From Paenibacillus sp. HWE-109 (GTDB taxonomy: Bacteria; Bacillota; Bacilli; Paenibacillales; NBRC-103111), in contig NZ_CP091881.1 of NCBI RefSeq assembly GCF_022163125.1, forward strand, positions 4,216,001 through 4,280,000: a stretch of DNA of 64,000 nucleotides, in the 5' to 3' direction. This document shows positions 17,091 to 25,512 of this stretch, in pieces. Each line of letters starts with the position of its first letter. Positions within the stretch are counted from its first letter, which is position 1. The position numbers were made by a program, and so were the translations under genes. The notes beneath the pieces were generated by a model, which saw only the letters and a list, made by a program, of their open reading frames with translations, did no database searches and was not told the DNA's origin.

Positions 17091-18655
17091 ACCGATTGGG
17101 GCTATATTGCTCACGATGTTCTGCTAAGCTCCCTTTCCGATATCTGGACATGAAATGCGACTGCGGCGGAACCCTGCTAGTCGATTATGATTGGGAGCGA
17201 ATTCGCAGAACATTAACGAAGGAAGTCATTCAAACACGCTACCCATCCATGTGGAGATACAAAGATTTGCTTCCTGTCAGCAACCCCGATTGTATCACTA
17301 CCCTGGGCGAAGGGTGGACACCGCTTCTACGGTTGAAGGCGTGGGAGCAGAAACTGCCGATTAGACAGCTTTGGCTCAAAAGAGAAGAACAAAACCCAAC
17401 GGGAAGCTTCAAATCCAGAGGATTCTCTGTTGCCGTTTCACTGCTCAAAGAATTAGGAGCAACCAAAGCTGCCGTCCCCTCCAATGGCAATGCAGCGGGG
17501 GCTCTAGCGGCTTATGCAGCTTGCGCTGGCATAGCTGCTTCTGTGTTTATCCCGCTTGACTGTCCACCGCTTATCGTGGACGAGTGTCCTTTATACGGCG
17601 CTGCCACTTATCTAGTTGATGGTTTTATTCACGATGCAGCAGCGATTATCGAAGATGGCAAACAAGAGCAAGGCTGGGTGAACGTTGGCACGTTGAAGGA
17701 GCCTGGACGCGTCGAAGGCAAAAAGACAATGGGACTCGAGCTCGCTGAACAGCTAAATTGGACGTTCCCTGACGTCATTATTTACCCGACTGGCGGTGGC
17801 TCCGGCATTATTGGCATGTGGAAAGCTTACCACGAGCTCAAAGCTATGGGTTGGATCGACGGCCCCCTGCCAAGATTCGTCTGCGTGCAGGAGGAGGGCT
17901 GCCAGCCCATCGTCGATGGTTTGATTGTTTTCGGCCAAGCTGTAGGCTCGGGCGGGGCAAAGGAGACAACGACTAGTGAGCAGGTGAGCGGCGATAGCGG
18001 GCAGGTGAACGGCGATAGCGGGCAGAGAAGCGAGCCAATGACTACGGCGAGCGAGATAACGACTAATGTGCGCGCGGGTGGCGTGAGCGGGCAGATATGC
18101 GAGCCAATGACTACGGCGAGCGCGGGCGGCGTGAGCGGGCAGAGAAGCGAGCCAATGACTAGTGAGCAGGCGAGCGAGATAACGACTAATGTGCGCGCGG
18201 GTGGCGTGAGCGGGCAGATATGCGAGCCAATGACTACGGCGAGCGAGGGAGCGGTGAATGAGCAGATGGGGCGTGAGCTCGCAGGAGCTCGAGCGGCTGA
18301 AGTGCGAGCTGATGGGGCGAGTCCGACAGGCATGCGCGTACCGAAGCCACCTGATGTGGAGCTCATCCTTTCCATCATAGTGGAAAGCGGCGGCACCGCC
18401 ATCGCTCTGTCCAAGAGCCAGATCGCTGACGCAACGCGCACATTAGGCTCACAAGGAATCTCTTCCTCGCCGGAGGGCTCCGCCACTTGGGCAGGGCTCC
18501 TTGCCCTCTGCGACAACGGATGGCTGCGACCTAGCGACTCCGTCGTCTTGTTCAACACGTCGCATGCGATGAAATATACGCAGCTAGCTCACAGTTCACA
18601 ACTGCCGATTATCCGCAGTTATGAAGACTACCGGAAGCATCATTTGCTTCCATAG
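17087..18655 (+). CDS. thrC: threonine synthase-like PLP enzyme with a repetitive insertion
   Basis: A 522-residue PLP enzyme of the threonine synthase group, which converts O-phosphohomoserine to threonine. The N-terminus has a zinc-ribbon-like pattern (Cys8, Cys11, Cys24, Cys26). The PLP lysine is Lys109 in NPTGSFKSRG. The Ser/Asn binding loop is PSNGNAAGALAAYAA, and the glycine-rich phosphate loop is YPTGGGSGIIGMWKA. Residues ~288-412 are an extra, repetitive, low-complexity stretch between QEEGCQPIVDGL and MRVPKPPDVELIL, where relatives have only ~15 residues. The frame stays open through it. Function may be kept if the insertion is a surface loop. Substrate choice within the family is not certain. 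Confidence 0.8.
   Translation: MNRLGLYCSRCSAKLPFRYLDMKCDCGGTLLVDYDWERIRRTLTKEVIQTRYPSMWRYKDLLPVSNPDCITTLGEGWTPLLRLKAWEQKLPIRQLWLKREEQNPTGSFKSRGFSVAVSLLKELGATKAAVPSNGNAAGALAAYAACAGIAASVFIPLDCPPLIVDECPLYGAATYLVDGFIHDAAAIIEDGKQEQGWVNVGTLKEPGRVEGKKTMGLELAEQLNWTFPDVIIYPTGGGSGIIGMWKAYHELKAMGWIDGPLPRFVCVQEEGCQPIVDGLIVFGQAVGSGGAKETTTSEQVSGDSGQVNGDSGQRSEPMTTASEITTNVRAGGVSGQICEPMTTASAGGVSGQRSEPMTSEQASEITTNVRAGGVSGQICEPMTTASEGAVNEQMGRELAGARAAEVRADGASPTGMRVPKPPDVELILSIIVESGGTAIALSKSQIADATRTLGSQGISSSPEGSATWAGLLALCDNGWLRPSDSVVLFNTSHAMKYTQLAHSSQLPIIRSYEDYRKHHLLP
18046..18245 (+). repeat. 77-bp perfect direct repeat inside the threonine synthase gene
   Basis: 18046-18122 and 18169-18245 are identical, 123 bp (41 codons) apart. 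Both are preceded by a second shared block beginning GAGCGGGCAGAGAAGCGAGC. The repeat length and offset keep the reading frame. Shorter related pieces (GTGAGCGG, GGCGATAGCGGGCAG) occur just upstream (17985-18025). Confidence 0.95.
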
Positions 18656-18658
18656 GGA

Positions 18659-18700
18659 AGCCCCCGCTTCAGCTCCTATCGTGGATCTGAGGCGGGGGCT
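18659..18700 (+). terminator. terminator of the panD-YheC/D-thrC operon
   Basis: AGCCCCCGC/GCGGGGGCT arms with an inner TCAG/CTGA stem directly after the thrC-like stop. The T-run is short. Confidence 0.7.
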
Positions 18701-18710
18701 CTGTTGATAT

Positions 18711-18982
18711 CATTGGATAAATCCATTGAAATCGAATGTTCTATCATTTTAACATAACTTACAATGGATAAATCCATTGAAATCATTCTTTTTGCTGCCT
18801 GAAAAGGGATTACATTGGATTTCTCCAATGAAACCCTCCTTTTTGGCATAAAACCCTGATTTACATTGGATTTATCCAATGTAACCCTCTTTTTAGGCAT
18901 GAAAACCCGATTTCCATTGGATATCTCCAATGAAATCCTCCATTTCGGCATAAAACCCGATTTACATCGGATTTATACATCC
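18711..18982. repeat. six palindromes at exact 51-bp spacing
   Basis: Palindromic cores such as CAATGGATAAATCCATTG (18762-18779), CATTGGATTTCTCCAATG (18813-18830) and ACATTGGATTTATCCAATGT (18863-18882) are centred at 18719.5, 18770.5, 18821.5, 18872.5, 18923.5 and, decayed, 18974.5. Arm changes are matched on both sides (CAAT with ATTG, CATT with AATG), so the palindrome is kept while its sequence varies. On the minus strand the units also read as 17-residue repeats (MPKRRVSLEKSNVIPFQ-like, 18676-18951), but no ribosome site supports translation. A seventh related core is in the terminator at 19199. The remainder of the spacer to 19198 holds only a small hairpin (ACCTAA/TTAGGT near 19012). 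Confidence 0.9.
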
Positions 18983-19198
18983 CTCCTGCTTCCGCGGCGA
19001 TTGCCGTGAGATACCTAACCTTCGATTAGGTCATCTACAAGGGATGAGCTCAGCACCAATAGGCATGCTAAATGGGCTTATCCCCGCCAACATCGCGGAA
19101 ACTCATGAAATAAGACCACAGCGCGTGCTTATCTGCTCCATTTCCTGTGCCCCTTGAAACGCCCCCAAACCAGAAACACAATTTCTGGCGTCAAAAAA

Positions 19199-19233
19199 AG
19201 TGCTTCCAATGGATCAATCCATTGAAAGCACTT
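19199..19233 (-). terminator. terminator containing the same palindrome core
   Basis: AAGTGCTT and CAATGGAT arms around a 2-base centre, with one mismatch. On the minus strand it is followed by a T-run. It terminates the unknown gene that stops at 19239 and carries the core of the 51-bp array. Confidence 0.8.
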
Positions 19234-19238
19234 CTAAG

Positions 19239-19868
19239 TTATTGACCTAAATTATTTTCCTCATACAAACGATACATCGCTTGGATAAGCGGCTCAGCCG
19301 GATCACGATTTAATAAGTATAACGTCATTAAATATTGCAGCGGCAGCGCGCAGGTGTTGTTGCCATCTTCGACAGCTACGAAGCCGGCTTCGAGCACAGG
19401 GCCGTGCTCTTCATTAAGCTCTAGATCAACGTAGATCTTCTGATCCGGGAACTCTTCGCGTACCGTTTTGGCACAGTAAGGAACGATATGTTTATCCAAC
19501 AAATCTTTGGCTTCATCTTCGGATTGCGGCGGATTGGGCAGCGGATGACTGTCCGGGCTGCGCAATAAATCTACGAAGAAAGAAGAGAGCCAGAGACCGG
19601 CATTCGGATTCGTTTGGAAGTTTCGCATAATTTCATTCAAGAAAAACCCGCAGGAAGTGGACTTCTCTTCTCTCGTAAGCGTAAAAGCAAACATTGGACC
19701 ATAAGTCGGATTATTACCGATTTGACCATCCACTTCATATTCAGGAAATTGTTCTTTCATCACTTCTTGAATGTGTTGAAACCAAGTCATAATGATCTGG
19801 GCTTGCTCGCGTTCTTGATCTTGTTCATTCACTTCTTCAGCTTGGGTTTCGATATCTTTTTCTGTCAT
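19239..19868 (-). CDS. acidic protein of unknown function
   Basis: A 209-residue soluble acidic protein, not recognised. The N-terminal ~25 residues are very rich in Glu and Gln. Two halves look alike: FPEYEVDGQIGNNPTYGPMFAFTL...STSCGFFLNEIMRNF and FPDQKIYVDLELNEEHGPVLEAGF...NTCALPLQYLMTLYLLNRDP. This suggests an internal duplication of an alpha/beta unit. No signal peptide or membrane span is present. The start at 19868 (MTEKDIETQ) has AGGAGG upstream; an earlier frame opening at 19904 lacks a site. It lies downstream of argS on the same strand's far side, with its own terminator. Confidence 0.7.
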   Translation of the reverse strand: MTEKDIETQAEEVNEQDQEREQAQIIMTWFQHIQEVMKEQFPEYEVDGQIGNNPTYGPMFAFTLTREEKSTSCGFFLNEIMRNFQTNPNAGLWLSSFFVDLLRSPDSHPLPNPPQSEDEAKDLLDKHIVPYCAKTVREEFPDQKIYVDLELNEEHGPVLEAGFVAVEDGNNTCALPLQYLMTLYLLNRDPAEPLIQAMYRLYEENNLGQ

Positions 19869-19986
19869 TGTGGTAAAAGCCTCCTGAATCATTCTAATTG
19901 GCACGAATATTCTTATTGTACCGCATTTGCTTCCGATCAGAAAGCTATAGTTGCATTTTGGGGCAAAATTCAGCTCTTCAGCAGTT

Positions 19987-21870
19987 CTACAGTCGTTTGG
20001 GGGTCGGCATCCCCAGTAACGCGAGCGCTTGGTGAAGTGTTTGCTGGTAAGTCTGCGTGATCCAGAGTCGATGTGCGACGAGGGAATCAGTGCCTTTCAA
20101 GACAGGACAAGCACTATAGAAATGGTTAAACAGGGATGCCAACTCAAACGCATAATGACATATTAAGCTAGGCGCTAATTGCTGGATGGAAGCTTTCAAT
20201 GTTTCAGGCCAATACGCCATATGCCTCAGCAGTTGGTACTCCTGATCTTCCAGCAAAGCTGCATCAAAGTTCGGCTCAATCATGTGGAGGCGAGCATCGT
20301 TAGTGGCTTTGTCCATAATACTATTGGCTCTGCTGTAGGCATAGAGCAAGTAAACGCCTGTATTCCCTGTTACTTCTGTCGCTTGTTCCAAGTCGAAGAC
20401 CACTTCGGTTAACAGTTGATATTTGAGCAAATAGTAGCGAATCGATGCGGCTGCAAGCGTGCGGCTGGAGATGCCAGCTTTCCTCGGACGCTTCTCATGG
20501 ATGACACTTTCCATGCGGTCCAGCAGATCGGCCACTTTGATCCCGATACCTTGGCGGCCAGACATCGCGTAGGAACTTTTGCCATCCGCCGTATCGATTC
20601 CTAAACCTGCCGCTGTACTCGGACTTAACGAAACAACACCGTAGCTCACATGTTTAAGCTCATTTGCTTCGCTCTCAAAGCCAAGCGCCTGCAAGGCCAG
20701 CTTCACCATCTCCTGTGGATATTGTTGACGATAATCAATGACATTAATGACTTTGTCCGCACGTCCAATCGATTTCTTACTGCCCCGGGAAACAGTTGAC
20801 CACAGGCCATCTCCCCATTTTTTGTAGGCAAAATCATTCTTGAGCAATCCGAATTTCCAGAGATGATAAGCGATGTCTTTGGCTGTATAGGTTAGAATGC
20901 CATTGGACCGAACGAGCACTTTATCGCCTTGGTAATCTTCATTCTCATCCTCCGCATCTGACTTCTGCTCAACATTCCTGAGCACCCAGCAGCCTGCTAA
21001 CTTACCATCTGCCACCTTATAAAACATATCCGTTTGGCTGAGCAGCTCGAAAGTAGTGTCCCAGAATCCAGCTTGGACAATGCTGCTTTCCCACACCAGT
21101 ACATCGTACTGAATGCCGAATTGCTTCATTTCGTCCAATTGTTCACGAACAATGCGTTCAGCCACCAGAGCACCCATCCAAGCCAGGTTGGAGTTACCAT
21201 TCTCTAAGGCATGCAGAACAACGGAACGCTGCTGGACCAGGTCTGGCTGATTCCGATAAGCCTGGTTTACTTTGGCATAGGTTTCCCAACAGAAATCCCC
21301 GAATCGCTCGAACGTCTCGTCTGATGAAGTATGAAGCATACCTACAACGGTATCCGCAAGCTGATTGCCCAAATCATCAATATAGTTATGCACCTCAACC
21401 TCATACCCGGCATGTGCCAACATACGCGACAACGAATCGCCGATACAGGAATTTCGCAAATGTCCTACGTGTGCAGCTTTGTTCGGATTGATGGAGGTAT
21501 GTTCGACGACGACTTTCTTTCTAGGACCAGATTCCCCCTGGGAGATTGTTTGTGATTTCCACTTTGCCCAAGCATCCCATTGAATATAAAAGTTAAGGAA
21601 TCCAGGTGCAACTGCCTCAACCCTGTAAAACAGACCTTCGATACATCCATTTTCCACGATCCGAGATTGCAAATCCTGAGCGACTAACATCGGAGCCTTA
21701 TGAAGTATTTTCGCCATAAGCATAGCTATATTCGAACTGTAATCCCCATGGTCGATATGCGCCGGGTGTTCCGTCAAAATTTTCAGTGTCCCCGGACGTT
21801 CCACTCCGCCCTCTTGAAGTAATTTGTCTACATGCAAAGAAATTTCGTTGAATAACAGTTGTTGAAGCAT
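19987..21870 (-). CDS. argS: arginyl-tRNA synthetase
   Basis: A 627-residue class I synthetase that charges tRNA-Arg. The N-terminal Add-1 domain is followed by the HIGH-type motif AAHVGHLRNSCIGDSLSRML. The ATP-site SGRQG region (SYAMSGRQGIGIKVADLLD) stands in for KMSKS, as in many ArgRS. The C-terminal DALR anticodon-binding domain starts around NTGVYLLYAYSRANSIM and ends in ALALLGMPTPKRL. The frame opens at 21906, but AAGGAGGAACAGGAC marks the ATG at 21870. It is controlled by a T-box leader directly upstream. Confidence 0.95.
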   Translation of the reverse strand: MLQQLLFNEISLHVDKLLQEGGVERPGTLKILTEHPAHIDHGDYSSNIAMLMAKILHKAPMLVAQDLQSRIVENGCIEGLFYRVEAVAPGFLNFYIQWDAWAKWKSQTISQGESGPRKKVVVEHTSINPNKAAHVGHLRNSCIGDSLSRMLAHAGYEVEVHNYIDDLGNQLADTVVGMLHTSSDETFERFGDFCWETYAKVNQAYRNQPDLVQQRSVVLHALENGNSNLAWMGALVAERIVREQLDEMKQFGIQYDVLVWESSIVQAGFWDTTFELLSQTDMFYKVADGKLAGCWVLRNVEQKSDAEDENEDYQGDKVLVRSNGILTYTAKDIAYHLWKFGLLKNDFAYKKWGDGLWSTVSRGSKKSIGRADKVINVIDYRQQYPQEMVKLALQALGFESEANELKHVSYGVVSLSPSTAAGLGIDTADGKSSYAMSGRQGIGIKVADLLDRMESVIHEKRPRKAGISSRTLAAASIRYYLLKYQLLTEVVFDLEQATEVTGNTGVYLLYAYSRANSIMDKATNDARLHMIEPNFDAALLEDQEYQLLRHMAYWPETLKASIQQLAPSLICHYAFELASLFNHFYSACPVLKGTDSLVAHRLWITQTYQQTLHQALALLGMPTPKRL

Positions 21871-21904
21871 TGTCCTGTTCCTCCTTATTATCTGATTTGA
21901 ACGC

Positions 21905-22150
21905 AAAAAAGCCCCCGTCTCTATATCAAGAGACGAGAGCTGTTCATTCCCGCGGTACCACTCTATGTGTTAAATCACTTGGATTTAACCACTCGTTCGA
22001 TAACGGCTCATGCCGGATCTCCCTACGACTTGCTTCGGAAGACCATTTCCCAGGCCCGCTTCGCTCCTGACATTCGTACCGGTTCCCACCATTTCCGGCT
22101 CGCTGCGACTGTCTGACAAGAACTACTGTCCTGTTCACCAATGTTACATA
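21905..22150 (-). ncRNA. T-box leader of argS
   Basis: The conserved T-box antiterminator sequence TGGTACCGCGGG is at 21949-21960 (minus strand). It is followed by the terminator hairpin AGCTCTCGTCTCT...AGAGACGGGGGCT with a T6 run at 21906-21942. Upstream lie the stem I elements with an AGTAG near the base and GGTGGGAACCGG in the distal part. Uncharged tRNA-Arg is the expected ligand from the gene it controls. The specifier codon could not be placed with confidence by eye. Confidence 0.92.
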
Positions 22151-22195
22151 TGAAATTATGAATTTACTGAATATTACAGCAACCCACTTCTGTTG

Positions 22196-23062
22196 TCAAG
22201 ATGCTACCAGTTTCATCATCAAGATTCCTATGAGTGCTAAAGCAAGTCCTGACTGCTCCAACCGGGAAAATCTGTCCTTCAAAATAAAGCGGGTGTACAG
22301 CAGAACAATCAGTACATTGAGCGCAACGACAGCGGAAACCAATCCCGCCTTGCCATGTGCAAAGCCGTGAATAATTAGAATCATCCCAGCAACATTGGTG
22401 ATGCCTACGCCCATGCCGATCACAAAGGTTTGTTTCTCGCTCCATTTTGTGCTGACCCTATTGTCAGGCTTTTCTTGGAGTCGGTCTTTGATCCACCACA
22501 GCGCAAAGCAGCAGGTTCCCGTTATAAACATGAAGAATAACGTTGGAAACAGCGGGGCTTTCACCAGTGTTGTCCATTTGCTGGACAAGTCATTTCCCGC
22601 AAAAAGAAGCATCGCCAGAAGTCCCCAGCCTGCTCCCTGCAAATTACGCAGCGTTATATCATTCGAGTAGCGAACGACTAGAATCCCAACTACAATGACC
22701 ACGAATGCAAAAAATTGCAGCAGATTGAGCCTTTCATTCCATAGAAAGTAGGCGAATACTACCACGATTACCGAAGGCAATCCTGTAAGGATCGCGACGA
22801 GCGAAGCTTTGCCAACAGCAAAGCCTTTGAACATACTGGCATTGGCTCCGAACGAAAAAAGCCCCATCTGGACACCAATCAAAGCTGACATGGTCCAAGC
22901 TTGATGTAGAACGAGGGCACACACGATACTGATGAGCGCCCCCATAAAAAACGTACCGCACAGCAGCACATTACGATTCAAAGATTGTTGACTGGTCCAA
23001 TGATACAAGATGCCTCGCAGCCCGAAGCAGCACGCTGCAAGTACAGAAAATAAAAGCCACAT
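22196..23062 (-). CDS. EamA/DMT-family transporter
   Basis: A 288-residue membrane protein of the drug/metabolite transporter superfamily with ten hydrophobic segments in two EamA halves (residues ~1-130 and ~145-285). Each half ends in a short charged loop followed by a final helix (LNLLQFFAFVVIVVGILVV; FSRLEQSGLALALIGILMM). Substrates of this family are amino acids, nucleotides or drugs; none can be chosen here. AAAGGGG precedes the ATG. The stop lies only ~45 bases before the T-box leader, and no terminator was seen, so some read-through into the argS leader is possible. Confidence 0.88.
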   Translation of the reverse strand: MWLLFSVLAACCFGLRGILYHWTSQQSLNRNVLLCGTFFMGALISIVCALVLHQAWTMSALIGVQMGLFSFGANASMFKGFAVGKASLVAILTGLPSVIVVVFAYFLWNERLNLLQFFAFVVIVVGILVVRYSNDITLRNLQGAGWGLLAMLLFAGNDLSSKWTTLVKAPLFPTLFFMFITGTCCFALWWIKDRLQEKPDNRVSTKWSEKQTFVIGMGVGITNVAGMILIIHGFAHGKAGLVSAVVALNVLIVLLYTRFILKDRFSRLEQSGLALALIGILMMKLVAS

Positions 23063-23122
23063 GAAATGCAGTTACCCCTTTCTTTCGCTCACAAAGATCG
23101 GGTTATTTTACCACATTCCTTC

Positions 23123-25348
23123 TCACTGGACAATACTTGGCGCTAGCAGCAAACGTACAAGAATAGCATCACCGCCAGCCGATACCTTCACTTCGGCAAA
23201 CTTGGCATCCCGTTCATAGATGCTTCCTGTGCCTTCCGGGATGAAATACGTTTCTATGCCATAGGCAACATTGTCATAACCCGTCAGCGTTCCGTTGAGC
23301 TTCACTTCATCTGGTGCAAGTATCTCATCTTCCCGATAAACACGTTTAAAGTCATACACGCCGGTTGCCTTGTTCGGTGCAAGCACAACTGCTAATTTTT
23401 TATTCGAAAAAGTATCAGGCTCCATCGTTTGAAAAATTTCAAGATTAGATATTGTATATCTCAAACGAACATAATCCCCTTGGATCAGCGATCGTGGATC
23501 CAGCGGTTCGAGCTTGAGCTTAATTAGCTGCCCGTGTGCAAGAAGCCATTCGCTTTTGCCTATTTGCAAAGACATAGCCAGTACTTGGAGCAGCACCAAT
23601 AGTGCGATGATCCAACGATTCATTTTAAAAATAGCATTCGTTTCCTTGGACTCAATAGCTTCCTGACGATGCCTATGTTCATACCAAACGGTGAACGTAA
23701 GGAGCACAATCCCGATGATGGCGAATGTAACTGATTTATGAAGCAGCTTCCAAGCCAAATCATAATATTTGTACACCAAGTATGCGATCCAAAATCCCAT
23801 AGACCAAGCGTACATCCATTTGATCAATTTTTGTTTACTGATAACTAAGGCTGTTACGACGATGAGAAAGAATAGGATGTTGGAAATAAAATACCAAGCC
23901 TTTTCGGTAATAAAAGTGAGCGAGAATAAGATCATCAAAAAAGATGGATAGCTGCTGTATAAGATCGGCAGTTTCAAAGTATCGTTCTTAAGCACACTAC
24001 TGCCTGCAAAGAGAACAGCAAGCACTCCTGCAAGTACGGTCAGAACAATTATTTCGCTATCTATCCATCTTACGAGCAAGCAGGCCGTTATACTGATTGC
24101 TGCCAAGAAGAAAAACACGCGATGCAGCAAGCCCCTCATGAGGACGAAAGCAAGGATCGTTACAGCGAGGAAAACGAGCATCATCGTTTCATTTTCCATA
24201 ACCACCGAAGTCCCGGCTCCTAGCAATAGGCCACTAATTAGAATTGTATATCTTGCTAGCGAATTCAGCTTTGAAGCAGCAATCATGGCGATTACGGAGA
24301 GCAGACCATACCCCATAAGCACCTTTTCTGGGTGCTCGAATCCCAGAACCACTGTGACAATCCCAATAATGGTCAAGCTTCCTAATAACGACCCGATGAT
24401 AATAACCGTAACCGTGAGAACACGAACAATCCATTTGGTAAAGTCGTTATGCGCTTTCCCTGCTTCGTCTGTTAAAGTCTCTGTCTCATCCTGTTTGGGA
24501 GCAGGATTCCAAGCCCGAATATAGCTCATAAATTTAACATTCGCCGCAATGAAAGCGATCAGGAACAACAAACTAACGACAAAAAACAGCTCATTATAAT
24601 GGTCAATAACCACCTCAATATACTTCACCGTAACCGTGGCTGAAACCCATAGACCTGCAAAAAGCAGATACGTTTTGTTCCTTGTTCGGTGGGCATAACC
24701 GACAGCCAGCACCAAGGCTGCGATAAGCGGAACGTTCATGACAATCCCGTTTTCTTCGAAGATGTGGGAGATTGAAAGGAATAAGAGAAGAGCCATTGCC
24801 GCTTGGAAAGACACCCATTTCAAAAAAGGAGAGTGCACGGCTTCACGTTCGGTAAGCACATACAGCATACCATTGATTACAACCAGGCCTAGCAGGATTG
24901 CGATTTGAATCATTTCATCCTCAGCACCTGAGCCCCATTTTGGGAAAAAATAAAGCCCATATGCGATGTGACCCAGCACATAAGAAAGTATATAAAACGG
25001 CTGCCATCTGGTTAGAAACGAGAATAGGATTGCCGGAATAAACCAAACTGCGAACAAACTATAGCTATCCGCATGTGAATTGTATGTCTGACCGATCAGC
25101 CCAACACCTACGCCAAAAGAGACGCAGCTTGCAAATAAGCTCAATCGGCTTAGAAAATGCCTGCCAGGCTTGTGTGAAAGCCAAAGGGATAACCCATAAA
25201 AGCCGAGTATCAGCACAAAAACAGGAACGAATTTCTCCCAGCGGTTCAACTTTTCCCAGTTTGTTGCAAAGAAATATACGATGGCGGTTAATAGCGCGCT
25301 TGCACCCAACACATACCCTAATTGAATCGTTACAAATTTGGATTTCAT
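23123..25348 (-). CDS. DUF2157/GDYXXLXY-domain membrane protein
   Basis: A 741-residue integral membrane protein. Roughly 18-20 hydrophobic segments fill the first ~590 residues, in the style of DUF2157/DUF4401 proteins. After a last span around WIIALLVLLQVLAMSLQIG comes an extracytoplasmic GDYXXLXY domain with the name-giving motif LIQGDYVRLRYTI. In other bacteria the two domains are often encoded side by side; here they are one chain. Function is unknown. GGGGGAAGACGATC precedes the ATG. It is followed 60 bases later by the EamA transporter gene. Confidence 0.85.
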   Translation of the reverse strand: MKSKFVTIQLGYVLGASALLTAIVYFFATNWEKLNRWEKFVPVFVLILGFYGLSLWLSHKPGRHFLSRLSLFASCVSFGVGVGLIGQTYNSHADSYSLFAVWFIPAILFSFLTRWQPFYILSYVLGHIAYGLYFFPKWGSGAEDEMIQIAILLGLVVINGMLYVLTEREAVHSPFLKWVSFQAAMALLLFLSISHIFEENGIVMNVPLIAALVLAVGYAHRTRNKTYLLFAGLWVSATVTVKYIEVVIDHYNELFFVVSLLFLIAFIAANVKFMSYIRAWNPAPKQDETETLTDEAGKAHNDFTKWIVRVLTVTVIIIGSLLGSLTIIGIVTVVLGFEHPEKVLMGYGLLSVIAMIAASKLNSLARYTILISGLLLGAGTSVVMENETMMLVFLAVTILAFVLMRGLLHRVFFFLAAISITACLLVRWIDSEIIVLTVLAGVLAVLFAGSSVLKNDTLKLPILYSSYPSFLMILFSLTFITEKAWYFISNILFFLIVVTALVISKQKLIKWMYAWSMGFWIAYLVYKYYDLAWKLLHKSVTFAIIGIVLLTFTVWYEHRHRQEAIESKETNAIFKMNRWIIALLVLLQVLAMSLQIGKSEWLLAHGQLIKLKLEPLDPRSLIQGDYVRLRYTISNLEIFQTMEPDTFSNKKLAVVLAPNKATGVYDFKRVYREDEILAPDEVKLNGTLTGYDNVAYGIETYFIPEGTGSIYERDAKFAEVKVSAGGDAILVRLLLAPSIVQ

Positions 25349-25482
25349 GATCGTCTTCCCCCTTCCGTCTTACTTCTAATTGTACAGGAGATCCTTCCCC
25401 TGTGAAGTACTATCTATTCCTAGTACCAGATCATTACCCCAGTACGACAGATTCAAAACGGAAGGTATATTTGCATAAAAAA

Positions 25483-25501
25483 AGCCAGCTCGGGGCTGGC
25501 C
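25483..25501 (-). terminator. terminator of the decarboxylase-chemoreceptor operon
   Basis: GCCAGCtcggGGCTGGC hairpin followed on the minus strand by seven T residues, just after the chemoreceptor stop. Confidence 0.9.
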
Positions 25502-25512
25502 AGTACGTACTA

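Noticed and set aside
17827..18558. 243-residue minus-strand ORF across the thrC insertion
   Set aside because: It lies opposite the well-supported threonine synthase, reflects its repeats, and has no ribosome site or recognisable domain.
18711..18982. Repeat array as a possible CRISPR
   Set aside because: The repeated part is a short varying palindrome and the intervals between copies are themselves similar, so there are no unique spacers. No cas genes are present.
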